Source of the DNA: an uncultured Collinsella sp. | GTDB taxonomy: Bacteria; Actinomycetota; Coriobacteriia; Coriobacteriales; Coriobacteriaceae | Assembly (NCBI GenBank): GCA_937969105.1 | Contig: CALBUZ010000102.1 | Span: forward strand, 1-23,556 | Length of the DNA: 23,556 bases | Reading direction: 5' to 3' | In this document: piece by piece, positions 1 through 7,056 of the stretch | How positions within the stretch are numbered: the first letter of the stretch is position 1 | How the letters are laid out: the number at the start of each line of letters is the position of its first letter | Notes under the pieces: generated by a model | Told to the model about the DNA's origin: nothing | Database searches by the model: none | The model's input: only the letters and a program-made list of their open reading frames with translations | Program-made: the position numbers and the translations under genes

Positions 1-153
1 CTCGGCTATCTCCGAAGTGCGGAGCGGCTTGCCCACGTTCGCGAGGTGGCACATGATGCCGAGCTCGTCGAACGTGACGCGGCCGGAGGCAGGCGTGGAC
101 TGGCGCACCAGGCCAAAGGCCCGGCGTACGGATAGATACTCACACACCTTCAA
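1..153 (-). CDS. Partial MarR-like winged-helix regulator (5' end only)
   Basis: A minus-strand frame stays open to the left edge and encodes about 51 residues containing EYLSVRRAFGLVRQSTPASG and then LGIMCHLANVGKPLRTSEIAE. The last part reads like the first helices of a MarR-type winged-helix domain, where LRTSEIAE would lead into the recognition region. Only TTG (153 or 159) and GTG (147) starts are available before an in-frame stop at 202-204. I chose TTG at 153 because a GGGGG stretch lies 8 bases upstream. The frame also reads sensibly back towards 175, so the start could be non-canonical or the 5' end damaged. The gene is cut by the window edge, so the family call rests on a short fragment. 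Confidence 0.45.
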   Translation of the reverse strand, partial: MKVCEYLSVRRAFGLVRQSTPASGRVTFDELGIMCHLANVGKPLRTSEIAE

Positions 154-262
154 CGACAAGACCCCCGAGAAGCAGCGTACTAGCTCATCCCTAGGATACC
201 CCTAATTATCTCCGTTGAGCACTAAATTTAGGGATAGTAGTCGGATTTGTTGCTCGGCAATG

Positions 263-291
263 AAAAAACCCGGCACATGACATGTGTCGGG
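263..291 (-). terminator. Intrinsic terminator downstream of argS
   Basis: On the minus strand an 11-bp stem with one G-U pair (arms 281-291 and 269-279) is followed directly by six T residues (263-268). It lies about 40 bases past the argS stop, on the same strand, and is the natural end of the argS transcript. Confidence 0.8.
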
Positions 292-329
292 CTTCAAAGG
301 TTTAATGAGCTGACGTTACGGCGCGTGCG

Positions 330-2171
330 CTACATGCGCTCCGGGGCGCTGACGCCGATGAGCGAGAGCGTGAGCGCGAGCACGCGACGGCAGGCGTCGC
401 AGGCGGCGAGTCGGGCCGTGGAGACGGCCGCGTCGACCGGGCGTCCCTCGCTGGGCAGCACCTGGCAGACGGTGTAGAAGGCGTGGAACGCCGCGGCGAG
501 CTCCTGCGCGTAGTGCGTGAGGCGGAACGGAGCGCGATCGCGGGCGCACCCCTCGACGAGCTCCCCGAACTCGCCGAGCTTGCGGGCAAGCGCGGCCTCG
601 GTGGGGTCGGTGAGCACGGACAGGTCGCAGTCGATCGGGCAGGCGCGCAGGGCAATCTCGTCCATGCCGAGCTTGGCGGCCTGCTCGGCCGTCACGCCGG
701 CGGCGCGGCGCAGGATGGAGCAGATGCGCGCGTGGGCGTACTGGACGTAGTAGACGGGATTCGTGTTGTCCTGGCGCTTCACGGCCTCGATGTCAAAGTC
801 AATCATCTGGTTGGAGCTCTTGGACACGAGCGTGAAGCGCGTGGCGTCGGCACCCACCTCGTCGAGCAGCTCGCGCAGCGGGACCATGGTGCCCTTGCGC
901 TTGCTCATCTTGACGGGCTGGCCGTTGCGCAGCAGGTTCACGAGCTGGCCGAGGAGCACCTCGAACTTGCCCTCGTAGCCCAGGGCGTCGGTGGCGGCGC
1001 GCACGCGGGCGATGTAGCCGTGGTGGTCGGCGCCCCACACGTCGATGACGTGGTCGACGCGCTCGTACTTGTTCCAGTGGTAGGCCACGTCGGAGGCAAA
1101 GTAGGTGTAGGCGCCATCGGCCTTCACGAGCACGCGGTCCTTGTCGTCACCGAAGTCGGTGGAGCGGAACCACAGGGCGCCGTCCTTCTCGAACAGGTAT
1201 CCCTGCTCGCGCAGGCGTGCGAAGGCACGGTCGACGGCGCTCGTGCCGTTTGCGTCCTTCTCGTAGAGGGAACGCTCGGAGAACCACTGGTCAAAGTCGG
1301 TGCGCATGTCCGTGCAGGTCTGGCGGATGTCGTCGAGCATGAGCTTGTAGCCGCGCTCGCGGAACGACAGCATGCGCTCCTCGGCGTCCGCGCTGACCCA
1401 GCGCGTGCCGTCGGCCTCCATGAAGTGGGCGGCGAGGTCGATGATGTAGTCTCCGCCGTAGGAGTCGGCGCCGAGCTTGGCGCGGAAGGCGTCCATGTAG
1501 GGGTGGGAGTCGGGGTGCTCGTCGGCCTCGTCCTCGACGAAGGCGCTCCAGTCGGCGATGAGGGCCTCGTGGGCGGCGTGGGCGTCGACGCCCTTCTCGT
1601 CCATGATCTGGGCGAGCTGCAGGTAGCGCTCGGACACGGAGTTGCCGAACGTGTTCATCTGGTTGCCGTGGTCGTTGACGTAGTACTCGCGCTCCACGTC
1701 ATAGCCCGCGTGCTCGAGGACGCGGGAGAGCGAGTCTCCCAGGGCCGCCCAGCGTCCGTGACCGATGTGCAGCGGGCCCACGGGGTTGGCCGAGACGAAC
1801 TCCACCTGGACGCGCTGGCCGGCGCCGAGGTTGGAGCGGCCGAAGTCGGCGCCCTGGACGCGAGCCGTGCGAAAGACCTCGTTGCCGGCGGCCGCGGACA
1901 GGTAGATGTTGACGAAGCCGGGTCCGGCGACGTCCACGTGGTCGACCTCGGGCGAGTCGGGCAGGTGCTTGGCGATGGCCTCGGCGATGGCGCGGGGCGC
2001 CATGTGGGCGGCCTTGGCGCTGCGCAGGGCAACGGTGCTCGTCCAGTCTCCGTGCGAGGAATCGGCCGGGCGCTCGAGACCGAGGTCAGCGACCTCGAAC
2101 TGAGGCAGCTCACCGGCCGCCTGCGCCTCCTCGACCGCCGCGCGGACCAGCTTCTCGATCGTCTCGACCAC
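330..2171 (-). CDS. argS: Arginyl-tRNA synthetase
   Basis: Cytoplasmic class I aminoacyl-tRNA synthetase that joins arginine to tRNA-Arg using ATP. The 613-residue length is normal for the family. Visible hallmarks are the N-terminal additional domain (about residues 1-110), the HIGH signature in SANPVGPLHIGHGRWAALGD near residue 135, and the KMSKS-like loop KMSKRKGT near residue 420. The latter is followed by a helical anticodon-binding domain containing NPVYYVQYAHARICSILRRA. The start is GTG, supported by AGAAGGG six bases upstream. An intrinsic terminator follows. The gene lies downstream of pncB on the same strand, separated by a tandem repeat, and is probably its own transcription unit. 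Confidence 0.97.
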   Translation of the reverse strand: MVETIEKLVRAAVEEAQAAGELPQFEVADLGLERPADSSHGDWTSTVALRSAKAAHMAPRAIAEAIAKHLPDSPEVDHVDVAGPGFVNIYLSAAAGNEVFRTARVQGADFGRSNLGAGQRVQVEFVSANPVGPLHIGHGRWAALGDSLSRVLEHAGYDVEREYYVNDHGNQMNTFGNSVSERYLQLAQIMDEKGVDAHAAHEALIADWSAFVEDEADEHPDSHPYMDAFRAKLGADSYGGDYIIDLAAHFMEADGTRWVSADAEERMLSFRERGYKLMLDDIRQTCTDMRTDFDQWFSERSLYEKDANGTSAVDRAFARLREQGYLFEKDGALWFRSTDFGDDKDRVLVKADGAYTYFASDVAYHWNKYERVDHVIDVWGADHHGYIARVRAATDALGYEGKFEVLLGQLVNLLRNGQPVKMSKRKGTMVPLRELLDEVGADATRFTLVSKSSNQMIDFDIEAVKRQDNTNPVYYVQYAHARICSILRRAAGVTAEQAAKLGMDEIALRACPIDCDLSVLTDPTEAALARKLGEFGELVEGCARDRAPFRLTHYAQELAAAFHAFYTVCQVLPSEGRPVDAAVSTARLAACDACRRVLALTLSLIGVSAPERM

Positions 2172-2234
2172 GATGTATCCCTTCTACGTGCGCGATGTAA
2201 CTGGTTGATTCTAGCAGATGCGCAAGGGCAGGCG

Positions 2235-2345
2235 AACCAAAGGGGACGGGTCCCGTTGGCGCCTTGTCAGGTTCGGAACCAAAGGGGACGGGTCCCGTTG
2301 GCGCCTTGTCAGGTTCGGGACCAAAGGAACCCGTCCCCTCTGGCG
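2235..2345. repeat. 42-bp tandem palindromic repeat between pncB and argS
   Basis: Two nearly identical 42-bp units (2235-2276 and 2277-2318) begin ACCAAAGGGGACGGGTCCC and end in CAGGTTCGG. A third, partial and rearranged unit (2319-2345) follows, in which the GGGGACGGGT core appears in reverse complement. Each unit contains a GGGA/TCCC hairpin nested in CCAA/TTGG arms. It lies between the 3' end of pncB and the 5' end of argS and has no T-run, so it is not a classical terminator. Confidence 0.8.
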
Positions 2346-2363
2346 CCCCTCTGGTGCCGGCGG

Positions 2364-3842
2364 CTAGGCCCGCTGGGCCGCGCGCTCCTCGCGCACGAGG
2401 CGCTGGCGCAGGCGCGAGAGCTCCGCCTCGATGCCCACGGGATAGACCTGCGGGTTCAGGAAGCGGCGAACGGCCGGGTCAAGGTGCATGAGGGCATCCT
2501 TGCACGCGCGCTTGGACTCCTCGAGGGTCGGAGCCTCGCCCGCGCGCACGCCGCCGCGCACGACGGGGACGAGAAGGTCTTGGCACTCGTAGCCGGCAAA
2601 GTCATAGGTGGTCTCGGCGTCCATGGCGTCAACGGCGGCGCTCGGGGTGGCCTGGGGCATCGTCTCGTCGTAGATGACGTCTCCCACCGGGCAGCCCGCC
2701 TCGTCATAGAAGCGCGCCACCTGCTGAATGCCGGGGATCGTGCGCTTGTAGGCAACCTCGGACAGCTTCATCGTGGGGCGCCAGGAGCCCTCACCGGCCT
2801 TGCGGACGGCGCTGAGCTTGTAGACGCCGCCGAGCGAGGGCTGCGGGTCGCACGTGGCGAGCTTGGTGCCCACGCCAAACGAGTCGATGGGCGCACCCTG
2901 GGCAAACAGCGACTGGATGGTGTACTCGTCGAGGTCGTTGGAGGCCGACACCCTCACGTAGGGAAGGCCCGCCTCGTCAAACGCCCTGCGCGCGAACTTG
3001 GAGAGCTTGGCGAGGTCGCCCGAGTCGATGCGCACGGCCGCAAGGCGCTCGCCAGCCGCCTCCATCTCCTTGGCGACGGTGATGGCGTTGGCCACGCCCT
3101 GGTGGACGTCGTAGGTGTCCACGAGCAGCACGCAGTTCTTGGGGCTCGTGCGGGCAAAGGCGCGGAAGGCCTCGAGCTCGGAGGGAAACGCCATGACCCA
3201 GGAGTGGGCGTGCGTGCCAAAGACGGGGATGCCGTAGATCTTGCCCGCAAGGCAGTTGGACGTGGAGCTCGCGCCGCCCACGTAGGAGGCGCGGGCCACG
3301 GCAAGGCCGCCGTCCGGCCCCTGGGCGCGGCGCAGGCCAAAGTCGGAGACCGCATGGCCCTCGGCGGCCTGGACCACGCGCGCGGTCTTGGTGGCCACGA
3401 GCGTCTGGAAGTTCACGAGGTTGAGCAGGGCGGTCTCGATGAGCTGGCAGGCGGCCATGGGTCCCTGCACGCGCACGAGCGGCTCACGCGGGAACACGAC
3501 CTGCCCCTCGGGCACGGCCCAGACGTCGACGTCCATCGCAAAGTCGCCCAACCACTCGAGGAATGCCGGCTTGAACAGCGCGCCGCCACCCGGAGCCTGG
3601 ATGGAGCCAAGGTAGGCGATGTCCTCGTCCGTGTAGCGGAAGTTCTCGACCAGGTCCGCGATCTGGCCCGTGCCGCAGGCGATAGCGTAGCCGCCGTCGA
3701 ACGGCGCGTCGCGGAAGAAGACCGTGAAGCACGCCTCGGCGTCCACGAGGCCGCTCTCCCAGAATCCCTGGGCCATCGTGAGCTCGTACAGGTCCGTGTT
3801 GAGCGAGACGTCCGTGGGCCTCGTTGCGTCCGTGAGCGACAT
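2364..3842 (-). CDS. pncB: Nicotinate phosphoribosyltransferase
   Basis: Converts nicotinate and PRPP to nicotinate mononucleotide, with ATP hydrolysis, in the Preiss-Handler branch of NAD salvage; cytoplasmic. At 492 residues it matches the long bacterial form. Recognisable stretches are LNTDLYELTMAQGFWESGL at the N-terminus, the active-site region FGTHAHSWVMAFPSE near residue 210, IDSGDLAKLSKFARRAF (phosphate-binding strand) near residue 275, SNDLDEYTIQSL, and DSFGVGTKLATC near residue 325. The ATG has GAGGGGAG five bases upstream. The gene for a small membrane protein ends 84 bases upstream on the same strand, so co-transcription is possible. Confidence 0.96.
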   Translation of the reverse strand: MSLTDATRPTDVSLNTDLYELTMAQGFWESGLVDAEACFTVFFRDAPFDGGYAIACGTGQIADLVENFRYTDEDIAYLGSIQAPGGGALFKPAFLEWLGDFAMDVDVWAVPEGQVVFPREPLVRVQGPMAACQLIETALLNLVNFQTLVATKTARVVQAAEGHAVSDFGLRRAQGPDGGLAVARASYVGGASSTSNCLAGKIYGIPVFGTHAHSWVMAFPSELEAFRAFARTSPKNCVLLVDTYDVHQGVANAITVAKEMEAAGERLAAVRIDSGDLAKLSKFARRAFDEAGLPYVRVSASNDLDEYTIQSLFAQGAPIDSFGVGTKLATCDPQPSLGGVYKLSAVRKAGEGSWRPTMKLSEVAYKRTIPGIQQVARFYDEAGCPVGDVIYDETMPQATPSAAVDAMDAETTYDFAGYECQDLLVPVVRGGVRAGEAPTLEESKRACKDALMHLDPAVRRFLNPQVYPVGIEAELSRLRQRLVREERAAQRA

Positions 3843-3926
3843 TGCGCTCCCCTCTTTCGTGTGTTGCGTTGCGCCGGATGTGTTGCGCGCGTGGCACCCG
3901 CCGCACCGATGCGGGCGGCTGTGACC

Positions 3927-4238
3927 CTAGTTGGCGATGAGGCCGCCGCCTACGACGCTGACGACGAACAGCGCCACGATGACGGCGAGCGCGAGCAGGA
4001 CGATCTTCTGGCCAACGGGCATCTTGAGGTCGTCGTCGGGCTCCATGTACTCGCGGGCGCGCTCGCGGCGCTGGGCATCGAGCGCATCACGCTCGGCCTC
4101 GGCCTTCTCGACGCGCAGGCGCTCGAGCTCGGCCTTCTGCGCGGCGTCTGCCTGGACACGCTCGCGGGCGGCCTTCTCGGCACGCAGGCGCCGGAGCTCC
4201 TCGCGCTCCTCGTCGGTCAGGGGTGTCTCGTCTGCCAT
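3927..4238 (-). CDS. Small coiled-coil single-pass membrane protein, unknown function
   Basis: 103 residues from an ATG at 4238 with GAGGAG six bases upstream. The longer frame from 4262 lacks a comparable site. Residues 8-65 are almost entirely charged (runs of E, R, K, A) and are predicted to form a continuous helix or coiled coil. A short linker (EPDDDLKMPVGQK) follows, then one hydrophobic segment at about 78-100 (IVLLALAVIVALFVVSVVGG) and a three-residue tail. There is no signal peptide, so it is probably tail-anchored with the coiled coil in the cytoplasm. I do not recognise a named family. It sits between the radical SAM gene and pncB on the same strand. Confidence 0.75.
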   Translation of the reverse strand: MADETPLTDEEREELRRLRAEKAARERVQADAAQKAELERLRVEKAEAERDALDAQRRERAREYMEPDDDLKMPVGQKIVLLALAVIVALFVVSVVGGGLIAN

Positions 4239-4320
4239 GGATGCTCCTCGTGTCTGCCCCATGGGGCATGGTTTGGTTGGCTGAGTTCTCGGCCTTTAGT
4301 CTAGCCGTTCCGGGTGGGCG

Positions 4321-5274
4321 CTAGTCGCGCCGGGGCAGCTCCAGCTCCGGGCCATCGACGCCCGTCATGTCAAAGGCCGGCACGAAGCTCTCCGAGACCG
4401 TGCCGCCCTGCTGCCACCACATGCGCTCGAATCCCAGGTCGTCCGCGTGGTCGAGCACGAGCTCGTACTCCTCGTCCGTAACGGCGCGTGCCAGCTCCCC
4501 GCCGCGGGCGCGGCACGCCTCGTTTGGCGTGTACTGGTTCATGACGGAGATGTCCACGTCGTTGCCGGCAAGCTCCCACACGCGGTCGAGCACGGCCATG
4601 GAGTCCTGCGCATGCCCCGGGAGCACGAGGTGGCGGACGATGATGCCGCGCAGCATCCTGCCGTCCTGCCCATTGGCGGCGCCACCGCGGGCGCGCACGC
4701 TCTCGAGCATGGCCGAGAGGGCGCGTGAGGCCACCTCGGGATAGTCGCGGGCGCGGGAGAGCCTGGCGGCAAGGTCTGCGCTCGCGTACTTGAAGTCCGT
4801 GAGCCACACGTCCACGACCTGCGAGAGCAGCCGGACGCACTCGGGCGTCTCGTAGCCGCCCGTGTTGCACACGATGGGAATGGAGAGGCCGGCCTCGCGG
4901 GCCAAGCGCGCCGCCTCGACGACCTGCGGCGCAAAGTGGCCGGGGGTCACGAGGTTGATGTTGAGCGCGCCCTGGTCCTGGAGCTCGAGCATCATCTGGG
5001 CCACGCGGGCGACGGAGACGTCCGCCCCGAAGTTGCCCGAGCTGATCTGGGCGTTCTGGCAGAAGACGCAGCGAAGCGTGCAGGCCGAGAAGAAGATGGC
5101 GCCGGAGCCGGCCTCGCCCGAGATGGGCGGCTCCTCCCAGAAGTGCAGGGCCGAGCGGGCCACGCGCAGGCTCGACGTGGCCCCGCAGGCTCCCCGCGCC
5201 CCCGCGGCACGGTTCGCCCCGCACGAGCGCGGGCAGAGGTGGCAAGAGGCGTATTCGCGCGGCATCTGCTCCAT
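4321..5274 (-). CDS. PflX-like radical SAM protein, copy 1
   Basis: An iron-sulfur radical S-adenosylmethionine protein resembling the pyruvate formate-lyase activase homologues of the PflX group (COG1313); the substrate is unknown. The radical SAM cluster motif CxxxCxxC is CTLRCVFC at residues 65-72. A second cysteine cluster at the N-terminus (C11, C14, C18, C30 in CHLCPRSCGANRAAGARGAC) is typical of this group and could bind metal. I start at ATG 5274 (GGGAGG four bases upstream). The frame runs on to 5334, but that part overlaps the tRNA terminator. It is a paralogue of the gene at 5583-6521, with shared blocks such as WEEPPISGEAGSG, VDVWLTDFKYA and RGIIVRHLVLPGHA. It is more GC-rich than that copy. 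Confidence 0.88.
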   Translation of the reverse strand: MEQMPREYASCHLCPRSCGANRAAGARGACGATSSLRVARSALHFWEEPPISGEAGSGAIFFSACTLRCVFCQNAQISSGNFGADVSVARVAQMMLELQDQGALNINLVTPGHFAPQVVEAARLAREAGLSIPIVCNTGGYETPECVRLLSQVVDVWLTDFKYASADLAARLSRARDYPEVASRALSAMLESVRARGGAANGQDGRMLRGIIVRHLVLPGHAQDSMAVLDRVWELAGNDVDISVMNQYTPNEACRARGGELARAVTDEEYELVLDHADDLGFERMWWQQGGTVSESFVPAFDMTGVDGPELELPRRD

Positions 5275-5316
5275 GGGGCCTCCCAACGGCCCCGCCGCCA
5301 CGACGAGGCTCGATAC

Positions 5317-5346
5317 AAAAAGAGCGGACCACATCGTGGCCCGCTC
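5317..5346 (-). terminator. Terminator of tRNA-Ala
   Basis: On the minus strand an 11-bp stem (arms 5336-5346 and 5322-5332, one G-U pair, 3-base loop) is followed by five T residues (5317-5321). It starts 10 bases past the CCA end of the tRNA and separates it from the radical SAM gene. Confidence 0.85.
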
Positions 5347-5355
5347 GGCAATTCC

Positions 5356-5431
5356 TGGTGGAGACGAAGGGAATCGAACCCTCGGCCTCTGCCATGCGAC
5401 GGCAGCGCTCTCCCAACTGAGCTACGTCCCC
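5356..5431 (-). tRNA. tRNA-Ala (anticodon CGC)
   Basis: A 76-base cloverleaf with encoded CCA. The acceptor stem is GGGGACG/CGTCTCC (one G-U). The D arm is GCTC/GAGC. The anticodon stem is CTGCC/GGCAG with loop GTCGCAT, giving anticodon CGC, which reads the alanine codon GCG. The T arm is GAGGG/CCCTT with loop TTCGATT. It has its own promoter upstream and terminator downstream, so it is a monocistronic tRNA gene. Two radical SAM paralogues lie on either side. Confidence 0.96.
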
Positions 5432-5444
5432 AGGACAAGTCGAT

Positions 5445-5472
5445 ATTTTACCTACGGCTCGCCAACTGTCAA
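5445..5472 (-). promoter_or_regulatory. Sigma-70-type promoter of tRNA-Ala
   Basis: On the minus strand a perfect -35 box TTGACA (5467-5472) and a -10 box TAAAAT (5445-5450) are separated by 16 bases. The -10 box lies 13 bases before the first base of the mature tRNA. Confidence 0.75.
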
Positions 5473-5490
5473 CGCCCAATACCCAGTCTT

Positions 5491-5574
5491 TTTGGGACGG
5501 GGCTGTTTTGACTGCTTTTCGAACGCCCGAGCCACCCGATGATTTTTCTGGGACGGGGATTAAAAAATCATCGG
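5491..5574. repeat. Dispersed GGGACGGGG hairpin repeat, copy A
   Basis: Contains TTTGGGACGGGGCTG, then about 30 bases, then a perfect 12-bp hairpin with arms CCGATGATTTTT (5536-5547) and AAAAATCATCGG (5563-5574) around the loop CTGGGACGGGGATTA. The same element occurs in opposite orientation at 16629-16721 with changed but still complementary arm ends. It lies between the 3' end of radical SAM copy 2 and the tRNA promoter. Confidence 0.8.
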
Positions 5575-5582
5575 CGAACGCG

Positions 5583-6521
5583 CTACTTTGCGCTGGTGAG
5601 GACACCGGTGGTGTCGAACGCCGGGGTGAAGCTCTCGTCTACCGCTCCGCCTTCTTGCCAGAACATCGTCGTAAAGCCCAGGTCGTCGGCATGATCGAGC
5701 ACCTGCTCGTACTCCTCGCGCGTCACGGCGCGTGCCAACTCGCCGCCTTGCTCACGCATGAGCGCATTGGGGGTGTACTGGTTCATGACCGAAATCGGCA
5801 CGTCGCCCACCGTCTGCCACATCAGGTCCAGCACGCGGCACGAATCGTCCGCATGACCCGGCAGCACCAGGTGACGCACGATGATGCCGCGCTTCATGAG
5901 TCCCTCGTCGTCTACCAGCTCTCCCCCGCGGCGCTTAATCTCGCGCGCCATCTGTGCCAGGCCCGACACGGCCACGCGCGGGTAATCCTTAATATGAGAA
6001 AGCGACTGAGCAAGCTCGGCATCAGCATATTTAAAGTCGGTGAGCCACACATCAACCAGGTCACCCAGGGCAGCAACGGCACTCGCCCGCTCATAGCCAC
6101 TCGTGTTGTAGACGATCGGGATGTCCAGCCCGCGCACCCGCGCTGCGGCAATCGCGGCCGGCAGCAGGTGAGCGTAATGCGTCGCAGTCACCAGGTTGAT
6201 GTTGTTAGCACCCTGGTCCTGCAGCTCCAGCATAATCTCGACCAGGCGCTCTGGCGAAATCTCAAGCCCGAAATTGCCCGTCGAGATCTCGTGGTTTTGG
6301 CAGTAGACGCATTTGAGCGAACAGCCGCTAAAGAAGATCGTGCCCGAGCCGGCCTCGCCCGAAATGGGTGGCTCCTCCCACATATGGAGCGCCGCGCGGG
6401 CGACCTTAAGCGTGTCGTCGGCGCCGCACACGCCATGCGCGCCCTCATCGCGCGCCGCACCGCAACGGCGCGGACACAAATGACAGGCAGGCGAAAAAAG
6501 TTCGGTCAACGACGTCGGCAT
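5583..6521 (-). CDS. PflX-like radical SAM protein, copy 2
   Basis: A second radical SAM iron-sulfur protein of the same PflX-like group, 312 residues from ATG 6521 (GGAG nine bases upstream; the alternative is a TTG at 6536). The radical SAM motif CSLKCVYC spans residues 67-74. The N-terminal cysteine set is C13, C16, C20, C32 in CHLCPRRCGAARDEGAHGVC. Conserved downstream blocks include STGNFGLEISPERLVEIMLE, INLVTATHYAH, VDVWLTDFKYADAE, RHLVLPGHADDS and ISVMNQYTPNALM. The activating partner or target protein is unknown and no glycyl-radical enzyme gene is nearby. Base composition matches the rest of the window better than copy 1, so this is probably the resident copy. Confidence 0.9.
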   Translation of the reverse strand: MPTSLTELFSPACHLCPRRCGAARDEGAHGVCGADDTLKVARAALHMWEEPPISGEAGSGTIFFSGCSLKCVYCQNHEISTGNFGLEISPERLVEIMLELQDQGANNINLVTATHYAHLLPAAIAAARVRGLDIPIVYNTSGYERASAVAALGDLVDVWLTDFKYADAELAQSLSHIKDYPRVAVSGLAQMAREIKRRGGELVDDEGLMKRGIIVRHLVLPGHADDSCRVLDLMWQTVGDVPISVMNQYTPNALMREQGGELARAVTREEYEQVLDHADDLGFTTMFWQEGGAVDESFTPAFDTTGVLTSAK

Positions 6522-6639
6522 AAAAACATGCTCCAAAACAACGATTCAGCAGCTCAAACGTAAAGGCCCGGACCGCGCAGACGGCTCAAAGCCCAAGGCG
6601 CCGTAATCGTCCGACACGATTTTTGTAATGTCAAGACTG

Positions 6640-6816
6640 GAATCAACAAAGTGCCGCTTTATGATGTAGGTATTCCGCCCCCCGCGGAGCAACTGGGTGA
6701 ACCGTCGCGTTTATTTAGGGAGCCCACACAGTCGTACTTAGTACAGGTATCCTTCGTTGTTAAGGACGCTGGAACAGTCGATGAGGGCACCCACCTGTTT
6801 TAGGTGGGTTCATTTT
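6640..6816 (+). ncRNA. Candidate structured RNA, possibly 6S-like
   Basis: There is no coding gene here, yet the sequence can fold into a long hairpin: GTGCC (6651-6655) pairs with GGCAC (6786-6790), TTCC near 6673 can pair with GGAA near 6771, and an upper hairpin TCCTT/AAGGA lies at about 6750-6766. A classical terminator forms the 3' end. The overall form (about 175 bases, rod-like, unpaired centre, own terminator, between divergent genes) resembles 6S RNA, and the stretch TTTATTTAGGGAGCCC also recalls some 6S sequences. Neither the 5' end nor a promoter is clear. It could instead be a leader of the downstream gene. Confidence 0.35.
6790..6816 (+). terminator. Intrinsic terminator of the candidate RNA
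   Basis: A 7-bp stem CCCACCT (6790-6796) with AGGTGGG (6802-6808) around a 5-base loop, followed by TTCATTTT. It points in the plus direction, about 240 bases before the transferase start. No protein gene ends upstream on this strand, which argues for an independent transcript. Confidence 0.65.
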
Positions 6817-7056
6817 CGTAACGTGGGGGGTGGTTTTCTTTTGCCGATTTTGCCAAAAATTGCCATCGCAGATCCCGTATGACACCCAACGACACTCGGC
6901 AGAACCCCCGCCACCATCCCAATATTTGGTAAGCGCGTGATAATCGCACGGCGCAAACCCCCGCACCCCCTCGGTCGAGTATCATGGGTCAGCTATGCCC
7001 TTTTGCGCGTAGCGCCCTTTGACCTTTTCCTTCGACGCTTGGCGGTTTTTCGATTC

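Noticed and set aside
483..4304. A 1273-codon open frame on the plus strand opposite argS and pncB
   Set aside because: It is the antisense shadow of two clear core genes in GC-rich DNA; the product is low-complexity and has no domain resemblance.
4370..5605. A 411-codon minus-strand frame running through the tRNA into radical SAM copy 1
   Set aside because: It crosses the tRNA and its terminator and is out of frame with the recognisable radical SAM protein.
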